From the NCBI RefSeq assembly GCF_933775445.1, contig NC_065876.1:27094001-27158000 (forward strand): a stretch of DNA of 64,000 bases, written 5' to 3'. Below the pieces are notes generated by a model. The model did not search any database, had not been told where the DNA came from, and was given only the letters and a program-made list of their open reading frames with translations. The DNA is from Argentina anserina (lineage: Eukaryota; Streptophyta; Magnoliopsida; Rosales; Rosaceae). The stretch's first letter is position 1. Every line of letters starts with the position of its first letter. A program made the translations under genes and the position numbers. Of the stretch, positions 1 to 12,214 are shown one piece after another.

Positions 1-649
1 TTAGTGTTTTAGAAGCACTAATATCAAATAAGAGAGAATCCGACCTAACAATCAGCAGACCGAAGGCCAAAACGTTATGTTTACAACACCTAGTTAGTTT
101 TGACGTTGTAACCCCATTTGTTAGTTTAGTGATTTCTGATACTACCTAAATTTTACCCCGAAAAATGAGAAATTACTGATGTCATTATCAGCAGATCTAG
201 TCTCTATAAATGAGCCTTTAAGTACCAAGTAGAGATAAAACAAGGGCTAATATTTGATTATCAGTTAAGATAAGAAACTAGTTTCTCTGCTGAAATGTGT
301 TGGTGTTTTTCACTAGTTTGCCAGATCATTTTTTGTGGCCCGACTCACCTTGGGATACCAAGTCCATTTGGACTTAAGGCAACTGGGCTTTGGTTGCCCA
401 AAAGTCCAAAACTGTCTTCAGAGTTGCACACATATTGTGGTACAAACTACACTGTGCCAAAAAACCTTATGGACTTATGTGAGCACATTCTTTATGAATG
501 ATTGAAAGCTAGAAATAGAAATCAACACATGCACACAAAACAAGTTCAAACATCGACTTGATTAACTCAGAAAATATTCTAAATTTTAAGAGTTCCACAA
601 AAAACATGTCCTCAAATTTCAATAATTAAGCATGCATGCTTAGTGAAGC
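1..649. other. Downstream flank of the TT1-like gene
   Basis: No gene recognised. The stretch is AT-rich and lies 3' of the zinc-finger gene read on the minus strand, so its right edge probably holds that gene's 3' UTR. A short open frame at 295-501 has no recognisable family features. Confidence 0.4.
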
Positions 650-1862
650 TTAAACAAAGGAAGCTGCATTACTATCCTCATACAACGAAGTAGAAGGAAA
701 AGGAGTATGGCTGGACCCAAAAGCCTTCATATGATCTTTCAATGACCTCTTGTGTTTGAAATCTGAACCACAAGTGCAAAGCCAGCGCTTGCCACAATTC
801 TTCTCATGAGTTCTCCAGTCACCTTTCACCGCCAGCAACTTCCCACACTTTCGACACATGAAGGGTTTTATGCCATGCTTTCTCTTGTAGTGAGTTTGAA
901 GCGTTCGGAAATCTTTCAAGGGTTTTGCTCTTGGGTAGTCGATGTTGTTCTTGCAGCCTTCTGCACAGCAATAGCATGGTAGGCTTAGCATCGCTCGAGG
1001 TTGTGCTCCCTTCAGTGACTCCGGTCCTCTTCGATACTGCGATCCATGCCCCCACATGTGCATCTACGTACAACAGGAATATATACAATGTGAAACAATA
1101 TATGAAAATGTTTTTGTAAAAATTTGAAAATTCAACTATATGCAGAAACTGCAATTTGGTGAAGTTCTGTTGCTGTGACGTTGTGTTAGTGATTCGATGA
1201 GGGTTTCGAGTTCTACTAGATTCATATATTGATTCTAAAACTTAAAAACTCTTTTAACTGAATTGAGTCTACTTTTTTACGGTTCATTCCAAAAATTAAC
1301 TGTCATATATATCTATGGTATTGTTTGTTCCCGAAAGTTATATATGTTGATCGAGGGTTGCCGATCCGGACAACCAATTCAAAATACAATCCAGACGAAC
1401 TGCTCTAATAATTATATATCAAACAACCTGACTAAAGAAGAAATCCATATGATACAAGAATTTAGTTCCGAGTTTAATGCAAAAGAATATATTTGATCGT
1501 ACCTGCAGATTGTTGTAGCGGTTAAATGTTTTGAAGCAGACATGGCAAGAAAAATGAGTGAAGCCAATGAGTATCTGTTCTCGAGTTGGAATCCAGTACT
1601 TTTGTTCCGTAGTCACATTTTCGGGATCTGAAACTTCCTTCTCAATCGAATTCGCAGAGCCATCTGAGTATTCAGGAAGGCCAATGTGCAAGGCTACAGT
1701 TACATCATCCTCTTTGTTATGATCTTCACTGAAGGATTTAGAGTTTTCAGACGATGAAAAACCCAAACCATGGGAATTGGGCACCTGGTTCAGGTAGTCC
1801 TTCTCATTTGGAAAAAGATTGAGGGTCCTTGCAAATCTAGATGAAATTTCAGACGGCTCCAT
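650..1862 (-). CDS. TT1: TT1/WIP-type C2H2 zinc-finger transcription factor
   Basis: Two exons, 1862-1503 and 1063-650, joined in phase 0 (CAG|GT donor, TACGTAG acceptor), give 257 aa. The joined protein has the WIP domain: a leader ending [19 protein letters not shown], then finger 1 (CX2CX12HX3H) split by the intron just before [10 protein letters not shown], and three further fingers running to [18 protein letters not shown]. The residues [19 protein letters not shown] in finger 3 are those of TRANSPARENT TESTA 1 (WIP1) rather than other WIP members, which usually carry KAFAVRGDW. TT1 is a nuclear factor needed for proanthocyanidin deposition in the seed coat endothelium. The N-terminal region is shorter than in most WIP proteins, which run to roughly 300 aa or more. 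No stop or frameshift is seen, so the gene looks intact. Family assignment is strong; orthology to TT1 itself is an inference. Confidence 0.87.
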
Positions 1863-1928
1863 AGATCAGTGACTATAGGTACTAGTTACATAGAATGAAT
1901 GGTGTATTATCTTGACTAAATATCGAGG

Positions 1929-1936
1929 CTTTTATA
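1929..1936 (-). promoter_or_regulatory. Putative TATA box of the TT1-like gene
   Basis: TATAAAAG on the minus strand, ending 67 bases upstream of the ATG at 1862. The position suits a core promoter with a short 5' leader. No transcript data are available. Confidence 0.45.
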
Positions 1937-3993
1937 ATGTTTTCACATGAATGCATGCACAATCATCAGGGAGGAGAATATAGTGGTTGAATGAAAAGAA
2001 CCTTTGACGATGCGGTAATAACTACGTGCTGTATGTACTGTGTATATCTATCAGGAAAGAAAGGAAATAACTTTAAATTCTGTGGACCAAGACATCCCTA
2101 TTTAGCAAGAAATTCACCACAGAAAGTTGAAAATCGAAGGCAATATGCTATGCATTATGCAGTCTGGTAAGTAATTAGTTCCAAACCAGAGCCATTTTGA
2201 GAGGGACTGGTGAATTAGATATAGGGTTGTATGGTAATATCATTAATTTCTAGTTATCGGGACGTTTCAATCAGTTAATATTCATTCCGTGCAAGTTTTT
2301 GGTTTCCCTAATATGTAAATAATTAGTTGTTTATCGACCCAACCTGTATAATGCCCTAAAGTTGACATGCTACGCCCTTCAACTAATCAATCACCAAGGT
2401 AAATGCTACTACTTGGGCATAAGAAATTAAAAAAATGTGCTTAGTTTCTTCATTTCATATTGACTTGGCCATGCGATTTGTGATGAAGCGTTTTAAGTTC
2501 ATCAATAAAACCATGTAAGAGATAGTTTAGTGATTCGTAAGGGTTATCATTATAACCCGGAAATTGAGGGTATACCTGCAAAATAGAGCGTCGATCACAT
2601 GAACTACTATTAATTACAAACATATATTATCTACAAGTATTATATACAACTATATACAAGTTGTTTTCAAGAGTTGAGATATTGTTTGTATCAAGAATGT
2701 AAAAGAAATACAAAACTTATCTACTATATATACAATTATATACACTTGATTACCTCCCATACACGACATAATATCACAAAGTCATGTAATTGAATTGCTT
2801 CAAATCATGAAGACTTAAATCATGCAAGTTGAATACGAGAACTAAATTCAAAGTATATTTCGTAGTGGCTATATACCACATATAATCTTCTATGATATCC
2901 AAAGTGAGTAGCTCTAACCCTAAGCAATTTTCATGTAATATGTCACGTTAATACGTAGTGCATCCATTCAACATATAACACAAATCATTAAGATCGAGAA
3001 AATAATTCAGACATGCAAATCAATTATTCGTAGCGGCTTAACAAATTTATATGCAACTTATGATCAAAGTCGAAACCCACGTCAATGAACCTCAAACATT
3101 AACGATTGTTTAACCGATGCTTTCCTTAGCAACATAGCATAAGTTAATAGTTATACTAACTTGCGCAAATTAGTGTTTAACAAAGCTCACACCACAAGTT
3201 TTCAACTCATCAAGCTTGGCATGAATCAAAGTGACACGATCCTCATCAACAATTCAAGAACATAAATTTATAAAATTTGTAAGTTAATAAAACAACCATG
3301 TTCTCAACATCAAAGATAAACCAAACCCTAAAATCCATAACATACTAATGAAATATAAAGATATGAAACATAAAGATAACAATTGAATCATGTTTTACAT
3401 TTTTAATTCTCTAAAGTAGCTCCGGAAGGACACCAAGATAGAGCAAGGCTCAAGTATGAAGCACAATAAATTTTAGGATTAGGAGAAGAATATTTTTCTG
3501 GGCAGAGGACATGCAAAGGAGAGATCTCTAACCCTTTAGAAAAATTCTTTTATATAGGGGGAAAACCCTAATAAGTTGAACTAATCTTGGCTCTTCCTTG
3601 AGATGATGCTAAAGTAATCCAAGGGCTTGAAATAACACACTTTTTTTGTCCATAATTGATGCTCAAAAAGCCCTAGATTCAGCTGACACCTTCTTTTATT
3701 TCTTAACTAGGATTGCATCTCCTCGAACAGTTCGACCTCTTCTAACTAAATCAAGCATAACATCCTCCAAACAATTGATATTGTTGCGATTCTAATGGTT
3801 TTAAAAACTAGACTCATAGGGCTTTCCATCAATATTTATTCATAATTTTACTCCATGTAGTTTGTCTGTTATGATCCGTCGAAGTTGACTATTCTACAGA
3901 AGCAGAATTCTGATTCCGGGTTTTATTGCTCATTTAGGTTCTTTAAACATATATTCCTCTTGTTTTTCTCTAACATACCTAAAAATAATAAAC
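1937..3993. other. AT-rich intergenic region, possible old LTR sequence
   Basis: No coding region recognised. About 3400-3900 contains a TATATA-bearing, promoter-like stretch near 3550 and a block near 3800-3870 whose wording resembles Ty3-type LTR or leader sequence in plants. No LTR ends could be defined, so this is only a suspicion. Confidence 0.3.
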
Positions 3994-4450
3994 TGTTGTA
4001 GGATAATTACTCTCCGTAATCTTCAGGTGTATCTTGTTCTAATTAGTATAGGTTAGTCTAGTTAAGGAAAGATATAGACTCAATATAAGCATTACATTGA
4101 GTATCTTGTAGATTCAGGGATTATATAACATTCATTAACTAGAGCAATCTATACTAATTAGAACAAGATACGCCGGAAGATTAGAAAGAGTAATTCTCCT
4201 ACAACACTCCCCTTGTATCACGATATTAATGTGTCATGGCGCAATATTGTTGCCTCGGTAAAAACTTTGCCCAAGCAAAACAAAACCTCTTGGGTAAAAT
4301 AAAAGTCTGGTCGAAGGGAAAAAGAGCACAACACACCAACTACAGTTGAAGATAACATGTGGTATAGACTCCCCCTGAAGTCTGCAAAACAACTCCCCCT
4401 AATTGATAACTCAATCTCGGAGTTTAGATACACAGTGTATACGAACACTC
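3994..4450 (-). mobile_element. Copia-type LTR retrotransposon remnant (3' end, reverse orientation)
   Basis: Read on the minus strand, the piece runs from a pre-LTR tail (about 4450-4206) through a purine tract AAGGGGGAG into an LTR that begins TGTTGTAGGAG at 4205 and ends at 3994. The tail has a near twin at about 39790-40012, next to the 3' LTR of the complete Copia element: both carry TTTTACCCAAG, TTTTTACCGAGGCAAC and the same purine tract. The LTR is about 212 bp. No 5' LTR or coding region lies upstream on the minus strand, so this is a truncated 3' end. The first and last 58 bases of the LTR are near-perfect inverted copies of each other. Confidence 0.72.
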
Positions 4451-5516
4451 TTCACATTCTTCAAAAGTAGCAATGAGTCAATGATTTGGATATCAAATCC
4501 CGCCAAACACTCTTAAATCAAACATGTACATTTATCCGTACATGAATCAAAATAAAGAGAATTGCATAATAACTCAAAACAAGAGTTTGCAATGGATCAT
4601 AATAAGTTAAAATATACATTATTAAGAAAATAACTAAACTAAATGAGAGAGATAACATATTAAAAACGTCATTATATGCTCATATCAATTTGTTTCTTTT
4701 AAAGGAAGCAATTACACATTAGTACGTCCAATTTAGGGTAGAGCAAGTGATCTGATTTTAACAAAATTGAGCAATAAACTGTTAAATTGAGGAATAAGAA
4801 GGCCCTCTTTTCAAGTGCTTCAGTCTGTAATCACTCTGTTTTATAGCCCAAACTGCTAGCGCTCGTAAGTCGTAACCATTCAGTGCAAGTACTCAAAGCA
4901 TGAGACAGTATTCTGCTTGGGCAGCCTTTCTGTTGTTGTTGTTGTTGACATATATGAGGGCCAATGGATTGTGGATGTGTTGCCTTGGAGTTGGTGATTC
5001 AAGTAAAATGCATCCAAGATAAAAATAAATAAAATATAGTACAGCATTTATGTTGGTAAACAACCCAATTTTCTCTTTATAGAAAGAAATTAATTTTTCT
5101 TATTATTTCTCGAAAGACAATCATAACACTACTATGATAGACCAAAATTAAGACCATCTAACTCTCAACAAGTTATATTTTTGGGTTTTACACTTTTAGG
5201 TACGTACTCATGTTTGTCATCGCGGATTTACACTTTAATGTCACTGTGTATTCGGCAGTTCATTAAACAAAACTTGAGGGTGATGATTGACGGCTCTGAT
5301 AACCCTTAGAAAAACATATTATCAAGTATAAGGAGAAAATATATAAGTCTACCAGCGTAATGATAATTTCATAGAGCATGTTTATAAATTATTAGCAAAT
5401 GATAACTTAAATTATAAAAAAGTCAAATTAATTTATTTTAATTATAAAATGGTAATCTCCTTTAAATGGTAAATAAGTTTTTACAAAATTAGACTACAAT
5501 AGCCCAATACCATTTC

Positions 5517-5610
5517 TGGTGGCATCAATCTCTCCTCGCAAGCGAGGGGGCCGTGAGTTTGACTCACAATAGACTTGTTATAGCATATTAGTTGTTGTAT
5601 TTAATAAAAA
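5517..5610 (+). mobile_element. tRNA-derived SINE relic
   Basis: TGGTGGCATCA (A-box-like) is followed by GAGTTTGACTC (B-box-like, 5555-5565) and, about 40 bases later, an A-rich tail. A related stretch at about 9936-9980 shares GGCATCA and GGAGGCCGTGA-type wording at the same spacing. Both are short and degenerate. Confidence 0.35.
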
Positions 5611-6139
5611 AAATACTATATTACAGTCACTTCTTAAAACAAAATTAGACTACAATCACTAATTTCGAACATTATCATACTTCTAATATGTTCAAGTGTA
5701 TATACTTTTATGTAATATAAACTAGAAACAATAAAATAAATAAAAACCGCCTAATTTCCGCCTAATCCCCTCGACTAGTCCTCTAGGCGCTAGTACTCAC
5801 CTTTCCACCCGACTAGTGCCTAGCATCTTATAGAACCTTGCACACTGCATGTTACACTACAATATGTGACTATGTTGTGATAAGAAGAAAATGTGAAAAA
5901 AAAGGAAGAAGAACAAAATAATGACTAGAAATAACAAACTTTTGTCTATTGTTATGTGATCTTTTAATTTCTCAAATCAACTAAATGATTCAAATATCAA
6001 CATTGAATTCGCCAAATACACTACTAATTACACAAAAACTTTGTCAGCTACACTACCAATCATATTAACATTGTTACGTAACGGGTAATATAACGAATAG
6101 TGTGATATGTAATTACACTTCTAGCTATGATAGGTTCTT

Positions 6140-6141
<2 letters not shown>

Positions 6142-6183
<42 letters not shown>
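6142..6183. repeat. (TA)n microsatellite
   Basis: About 21 uninterrupted TA units. Confidence 0.95.
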
Positions 6184-6186
<3 letters not shown>

Positions 6187-7255
6187 ATTCAATGGGGCAC
6201 CCAGAATATTGCTCTGGGCACCCATCGGTGCATATTCTCTAGAGGAATGCAAGGCATCCAATCTATCTTCATCGACCTCATGCTTTTTCTGCACATATCA
6301 TATCACAATCTCTGTCAACGGCGTCAACGGTGCCACCACTGCAACCAGCTTCGGGATCAGAACCAAATCCCACTTAAAGTCTTTGTATCCTTAACTCCGC
6401 CGTAATCCGCCAGAATATGAGAAGAGTAAGTTTGAAATTACATGGATTTGATTCTGAACAAGGTAGGGGTACAGCCAGAAGGCTACCAAGGAGATCCCCT
6501 CCGTTTGCGATGAAGTTGCGAGGGAGAGGAGAGCCCGAAAACAGAGAGGAGGGTGATGGTTTTGTCACTCAGTGGTGATGTCCAATTGGAAACGGAGGTC
6601 AAGAGGAGTGGAATTTGGATTTGGAGGCCGGAGTGGGAGGCGGTGGTCGTCCATGGTTTGAATTCGAAGGGCGAGAGAGATCGACAAAGTGACGATGGTG
6701 TGGGTGAGGTTATGGTGGTATTCTTGTAAATATTAGGAACTCTAGTGGCAATGGTGTATGGGTTTTTAATTTTTTATATAATTTTGAAATCTTAATTAAC
6801 TGTTTTTTATTTTAATTGGTGAAAAATGACTTTTTTATAAGAATGTCTATATAATATTGTACGTAAAAATATATTTTACGAAAGTAAAGTATTGAATTTT
6901 ATTATTAAAATCACAATATCAAATTAAATAATTTATAATATGAAAGATTGAAAGTAATCATATATGATCAGAACTTTTCATAGAAATTAGTAGTACCATA
7001 TAAATACATTAAATTTTTTTATGAATAAACAAAAGAACATATATGTATTTCTGTGTTAAAGAGAATGAAAAAATTGGGAGAAACTGAGAGAAATTAATCG
7101 ACAGAGAAAGATTAATGAGATCGTCCCATACAGAAAAGATGTTGAAAGAAACCAATATGATCGATGGTCCCAACATCCTTTTAAATTTGCATGAAGATTA
7201 TACATACATTCGAATCATTTGAGTAAATCATGTATTTGTGAACGAGTGGTTCCTT

Positions 7256-10200
7256 CTAGGTATCTGGAGGACTTTCTGAAGTAGCAGCTCCAGGTTCTGA
7301 TTCTGTGGAGGCATGTTGTGGATTCTGTGAGTCTGACACCAAAAAATAACCCTTAGACAGATTTTCACTAGCATATGTGAGAACAGTAGGAATTTAGAAG
7401 AGTTTTAGCAGTAATGCAGTATGATAACTCCAACTGAAACCACCTACATCTATATATTTTTTGGTATCACAAGCAAAAGATCAGATAGATGTCAGTATGA
7501 CAGTTTCAGCAAAGCTTAGGGCTCTCCATAATTCCACCATTACATATAATGCATTCCTAATCCAATGAGACAGCGTCCGACACTCAATTTTGTTTTTATG
7601 TGCTTCGAAATGGTAGGGTTATCATGAACTTATGACCGTGAGGAAAATGACTAAAAGTTTCCAGCCTTGACCACTCATCACAGGTCCACAGATATATAAG
7701 GTTAGAGATAACAGTAATATATATATATATATACTTTTCTTCTGGCCAGTAATTTTCTATTTTACTCAAAAGTTAGTATGCATTTCAGAATTCTCAGGTG
7801 TCCCAGACAATGGGTTCATGAATCATGATCACAAACTAAAATAGCTATACTCTTGAACTCAGTGGTTCAACTAATAATGGTTGAAGTAGGAGTGGCAGGG
7901 GAAAAGAACCGAAGAAAATATGAACCAGACTAATCGAACTAGATCGAACCGGCTGATTTGATCCCGGTTTTCATTGATCCTCTGAAAACCAACCTACCCC
8001 CCCCCCCCCCCCCACCTCGATGTTATTATCCTAGGGCTCATCATTGGCACTATCTACCAATGCATGAAGTATGTCCTGGACCTTTCGATCTCTCTATAAT
8101 TATGTATACGACCACTTGACTGCATGATCTTCAGAAATGAAAACTAAATTTGAGAGACTGATGAGCCACATGCTTTCGCTCACCACTGTTCGTTTGCACT
8201 CTGCTGCTGCTTCTGTCACTCATGACTTCCCATTGACCCTTATTTGGGTCATCACACAGCTCACTCACATGGGTTGGCTTTGCCCTTGTTGCCCCACTAG
8301 GTCCGTGTTAGACAAATCCCTAGGAAACATAAATATCCTTGAATCTATATTAGTTCAATTCCAAGTGTTTAATTTCATCATTCACCAGAGTACTCTTTCT
8401 ATCTGTCATATAATAAGTAATGAGAATTGAATATGCTCTCCCTGGATAGCTTATATAGTACTGAGAGTGCATGTGTTATCACTTATCACTGTTATGTTAT
8501 GCTTAAAGAGAAAATGTAAACGACAGGGACTAAGGTAGAAAGTTATTACCGGAAGGAGAGGTCAGATGAGGACGCCTTAACGTTGGTGGTGGTTGTAGGA
8601 TTGGAGGAGGATAAGAGGAGAAGGAGGAAGCAGCATCCATCTGCTGCGTAGGATAGTAGACATAGGAAGGTGCAGCGGGCATTTGATGCGCCTGGGGTAC
8701 CGGAGAAAATGAGTCCCTTGGAGATTGGAACGAGTAGCCTTGATGATGATAGTAGTATGGAGCTCCCATTGTTGAAGGTGATGTTGCTCCATAGAGTTGT
8801 TGCTGCTGGTAGTACTGGGGCTGTTGATGAACTACTGCTTGTTGGTTGTACAAAGCAGCTGCTTGCTGCAAAACCATATACAGTACTAATGTGAGCCAAT
8901 TGTTACCGTGCCTGTATTATTTTGAATTCGAATGTGCAGTGCATGCATGAGAAACCTTGTATCCAATAATTTAATCGAAAAAAACCTTATATTCATTATT
9001 CAATAATAATTATGCGATGGAATTGTTTTCCCAGTTGCATTGCTGCTTGTCTTATTGAATGTGCATGCATGAATGAGAGAGAGAGACTAACTTGATGGTA
9101 TCCATAATCAGGACAGTAGGTTGGGTAGCTGCAATTCAGAAATAAATGAAACTGATGAGTAAAGAACACAATAAATGATATTGATACCTAAAGATCGAGT
9201 AGTTTCACTAGTTGGAGAAACATGGAACATGATAAATATTGGATTTGTCTATTATACATCCGATGCATGTTATACATCATACTTCCAACGGTTTACAACG
9301 AATATTATTTTTCTGACCACACTTATAAAATAATGTCAATCATTAGATGTGAGATATATAATATACATCAATATATACTAAAATTTTCCATATATATCAT
9401 GTGCATCCATTTTTCTGACGATAGAAAGCAATTTAATAATAGTAATGAGAGGGAAGTAGTGTGTGGGTTCATCGTCTAAGACTTAGGATTTTATATGTCA
9501 ACTGTCTTATATAATTAGTGATTAGTAGGTGGAAGTGAGTTACATATTACACTCGAATTAGATTGGATATCTTCAACCAATTGAATCCTAAATTATTTTC
9601 ACTTCTTTTTTACTATACCTATATGGCATCATCAACACAATGATCTGGGAAAGAATTCACTCTTCATAGCTTGAATAATAAGTAATATACAGATGCATAA
9701 TGGCAAAAACATAGTAAAGTACTGTAGGGTGGTACAAATGAGTCTGAAATGTGCACATTAAGTAACTGATAAAAGGACCACCATGACCATGACATTGCAT
9801 AACCATTCTATCATATACCCTCTTTTTTCCATCCAAGAGTCAACATATTTTTCAAAGTAAAACAACAAAAACAGAGACAAATTTCAGCACAAAAAAATAT
9901 ACAATGATATGACAATCGCCGGGTATTATTTAGTCTAGAGGCATCAGGCTTTCTTTTGTAAGTGGGAGGCCGTGACTCACATCATACTGGTTATTCTTTT
10001 TGAGTTCTTTGTTCAAAGAAAAAAAATTATATAATCAAATTAGTAGTGTTTTTGTTTTTTTTTGCTGCATATTAGTAGTTTTTTGTTGCTAAAGCCTGGT
10101 ACAACCGTAGAAGACATGCATAAAAACTCAGTAGGTCCAGTGTTTATGCACATTAGGAGAAAATGGCGACCCACTTCCATAGCTATTGGTCAGATTTTAT

Positions 10201-11097
10201 ATGATAATGTATTTTCTATTTTTCGGGACAAAAAAAACAACAAATATTTGCAAATTACAGGTTGATACCAACTGTAGAGGAAAAAATTCAATGAAACATA
10301 AAAAACGACACCACGTCTATCTACTCGACTTTTTTTTATTCATTGCATGGACCATTCTCTTCTAACCCTCCAAAACAAACTGCAACGGTGCTTACCTGTA
10401 AGATGGATACATGATCGGAGCCGGTGCTTGTGGCAGTGGTGGCAGTGGTGGCGGTAGTGGCGGCACCCCGCCGTAGGATGGTGCACCCTGTTGTGCATTT
10501 CCTTGATATGCACTTGTACCTTGATTTCTTCCTACACGAATCACATCCACATCATCGTCAATTTAATGTACCAAACAAAACAAAAAATCACACAAAATTT
10601 GTTCATCTTCGAATCCAAATTGCAATGCGTCTCCGGCGTTCACATTGTATACGTCAGCTTTTGATCCGGCCTGATATGTATATATATAGACGATGAAAGT
10701 ACCTCTAGGTGGTGAAGGTCTAGGCCTCCCCAATGAAGCAATGTTACAATTTGCTCTTCTTCCATCGATCATAGGGTTCGGATTAGCACAAGCCCTCCTC
10801 GCCGATTCAGCATCACGAAAAGTTACCTATATTAATGAGAGCCCAAACTCAGCAAAAAAGGGAGAAAACCAACTCATATTCCAAAACATTTGTTGTAGGT
10901 GATCAAACACTTACAAATCCATATCCTTTAGATTTTCCTGTATTCTTGTCAGCAATAATCACAGCTTCAAGAATCTCTCCAAACTGCTCGAAATACCTTC
11001 GCATTTCCTCGGTCGGTGTCTCCCATGCTAATCCTCCTACAAACACTTTGGTAAAAGTTGTGTCTCCGAATTGTGATCGGTAATGTGGGTGAGCCAT
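7256..11097 (-). CDS. RRM-domain RNA-binding protein (RBM24/38-like plant family)
   Basis: Six exons join in frame to 290 aa: 11097-10915, 10826-10703, 10531-10396, 9128-9092, 8865-8550 and 7332-7256, all with GT/AG borders, ending at TAG 7258-7256. One RRM spans residues 16-95, with RNP2 VFVGGL (18-23) and RNP1 KGYGFVTF (57-64). It is followed by the family signature [19 protein letters not shown] and a Pro/Gln/Tyr-rich, low-complexity tail with [12 protein letters not shown] and QPQYYQQQQ. Plant homologues are described as ABA- or stress-linked RNA-binding proteins (ARP1-like); the target RNAs here are unknown. The 37-nt exon 4 and the 1.2-kb last intron are easy to miss. The frame stays open upstream to an ATG at 11226, which would add 43 aa; I chose 11097 because [18 protein letters not shown] looks like the usual start. 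Intron 3 contains a SINE-like relic and intron 5 a poly-C tract. Confidence 0.88.
7997..8013. repeat. Poly-C tract in intron 5 of the RRM gene
   Basis: A run of 17 C on the plus strand (poly-G in the transcript). It follows a stretch (from about 7888) whose repeated AACCG/ATCGAAC wording resembles the hAT MITE at 17938-18592, so it may mark the edge of a decayed copy. Confidence 0.85.
9936..10030 (+). mobile_element. SINE-like relic in intron 3 of the RRM gene
   Basis: TAGAGGCATCAGGC and GGAGGCCGTGACTCAC match the spacing and wording of the relic at 5517. It is followed by an A-rich run at 10016-10026. It lies antisense to the host gene. No target-site duplication was found. Confidence 0.33.
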
Positions 11098-11739
11098 GGC
11101 AAGAAACGCATCAAAATCACAAGCGGGTGCGTCTTGTTTCGAATGAACTAGTCTTGGGTGTACTGCTATACTCATAAGATGGCTGACAGGGAATCGATCA
11201 CTAAGAACATTGATCTTTGCTTCCACCTCATGATGTTGGTCTTCTCTGGTTGGCCTGGCTCCATATGAGCCTCCATTTCATTGAAGGAGAAGGAGGAGGG
11301 GGTGGTGGGATTAGTTTAAAATGTTGTTGGTGGTGTCGTTGGAGACTCCTGTCAAATAGTTGATGGGCAGTTTGAAACAGAGAGGAGGAGTTGGTTAAAA
11401 TGATTGATTGAGAGAGAGAGAGAGAGAATCAAAAACACAAACAACACATAATAAGAGAGGAAAGAAAGCATCCGACAGGTGCAAACGCTTATTTGCTGGC
11501 TATGAACAAGAGGGCAGAGTTGGCTTTCGCTTTGTAATACCGAATGACAGCTGCGTGACTCAACGCACTTGATAGTATGTCCTCCCTGTCTCTGCATTAA
11601 TAAACCCTCCCGCCATTCCAATCAAGCAATAATCCCCATTTTAATTCCCCCTAATTTACTTCATTCCACTTTGTGTTCAACTCCACTTTTAGTAGCTTTA
11701 ATTTCGGAAATATACTAGACTCTTAGTGTTAATTGCTTA
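11098..11739 (-). promoter_or_regulatory. 5' leader and promoter region of the RRM gene
   Basis: Just upstream of the chosen ATG is an in-frame open extension (to 11226), then a GGAGG/GGTGG-rich stretch and a GA/CT repeat at about 11410-11427, a common feature of plant core promoters and leaders. The transcription start is not visible. Confidence 0.4.
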
Positions 11740-12214
11740 AGCAAATTTACTCCCCACTCTTACTTCCTCACTTTCATCCTCACCCACTTATGTATGTGTT
11801 TTTTTTTTATCTAACCACTCCAACTATAGTTAACTCAATAGTAGTTAATTATTATTTTCTAATTTAACTTTTCATCAATTTTTATTTAACATCATATCAA
11901 AATAGACTTCTCGAACTAGTACTAGAATGGTAATTGAACTCAAAAATTTTATGTTCACGGTGTTATAATATTATTTTTTAATCAAGATGTCAATTAAATT
12001 TATAGTTCAACAAACAGTACAAGAAATAAATACTCATGTGGGCTGACAAAAAGAATTACTCCATATAACTACCAGAATACCTAGCTGCATCTACGATTCC
12101 AACAACCAAAAATACATCCACATTCTGAATACTATTTTAAGCACTTTTATTTTACAGACTAAAGCTCACGTAAAAGAATGAATTAAAATGTCACAACCAC
12201 ATAAGCATATACTG

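Larger units (their letters stand above)
4451..7255. other. AT-rich intergenic region with small repeats
   Basis: No gene recognised. It holds a SINE-like relic near 5517, a TA microsatellite at 6142 and a more GC-rich block at about 6190-6720. That block begins with a small inverted repeat (GGGCACCCAGA / TCTGGGCACCC) but shows no frame I can assign. The rest is AT-rich. Confidence 0.4.

Noticed and set aside
7888..8013. Third copy of the TAGGAGTGG-type hAT MITE
   Set aside because: The wording is similar at one end, but the other end runs into poly-C and no target-site duplication is visible.
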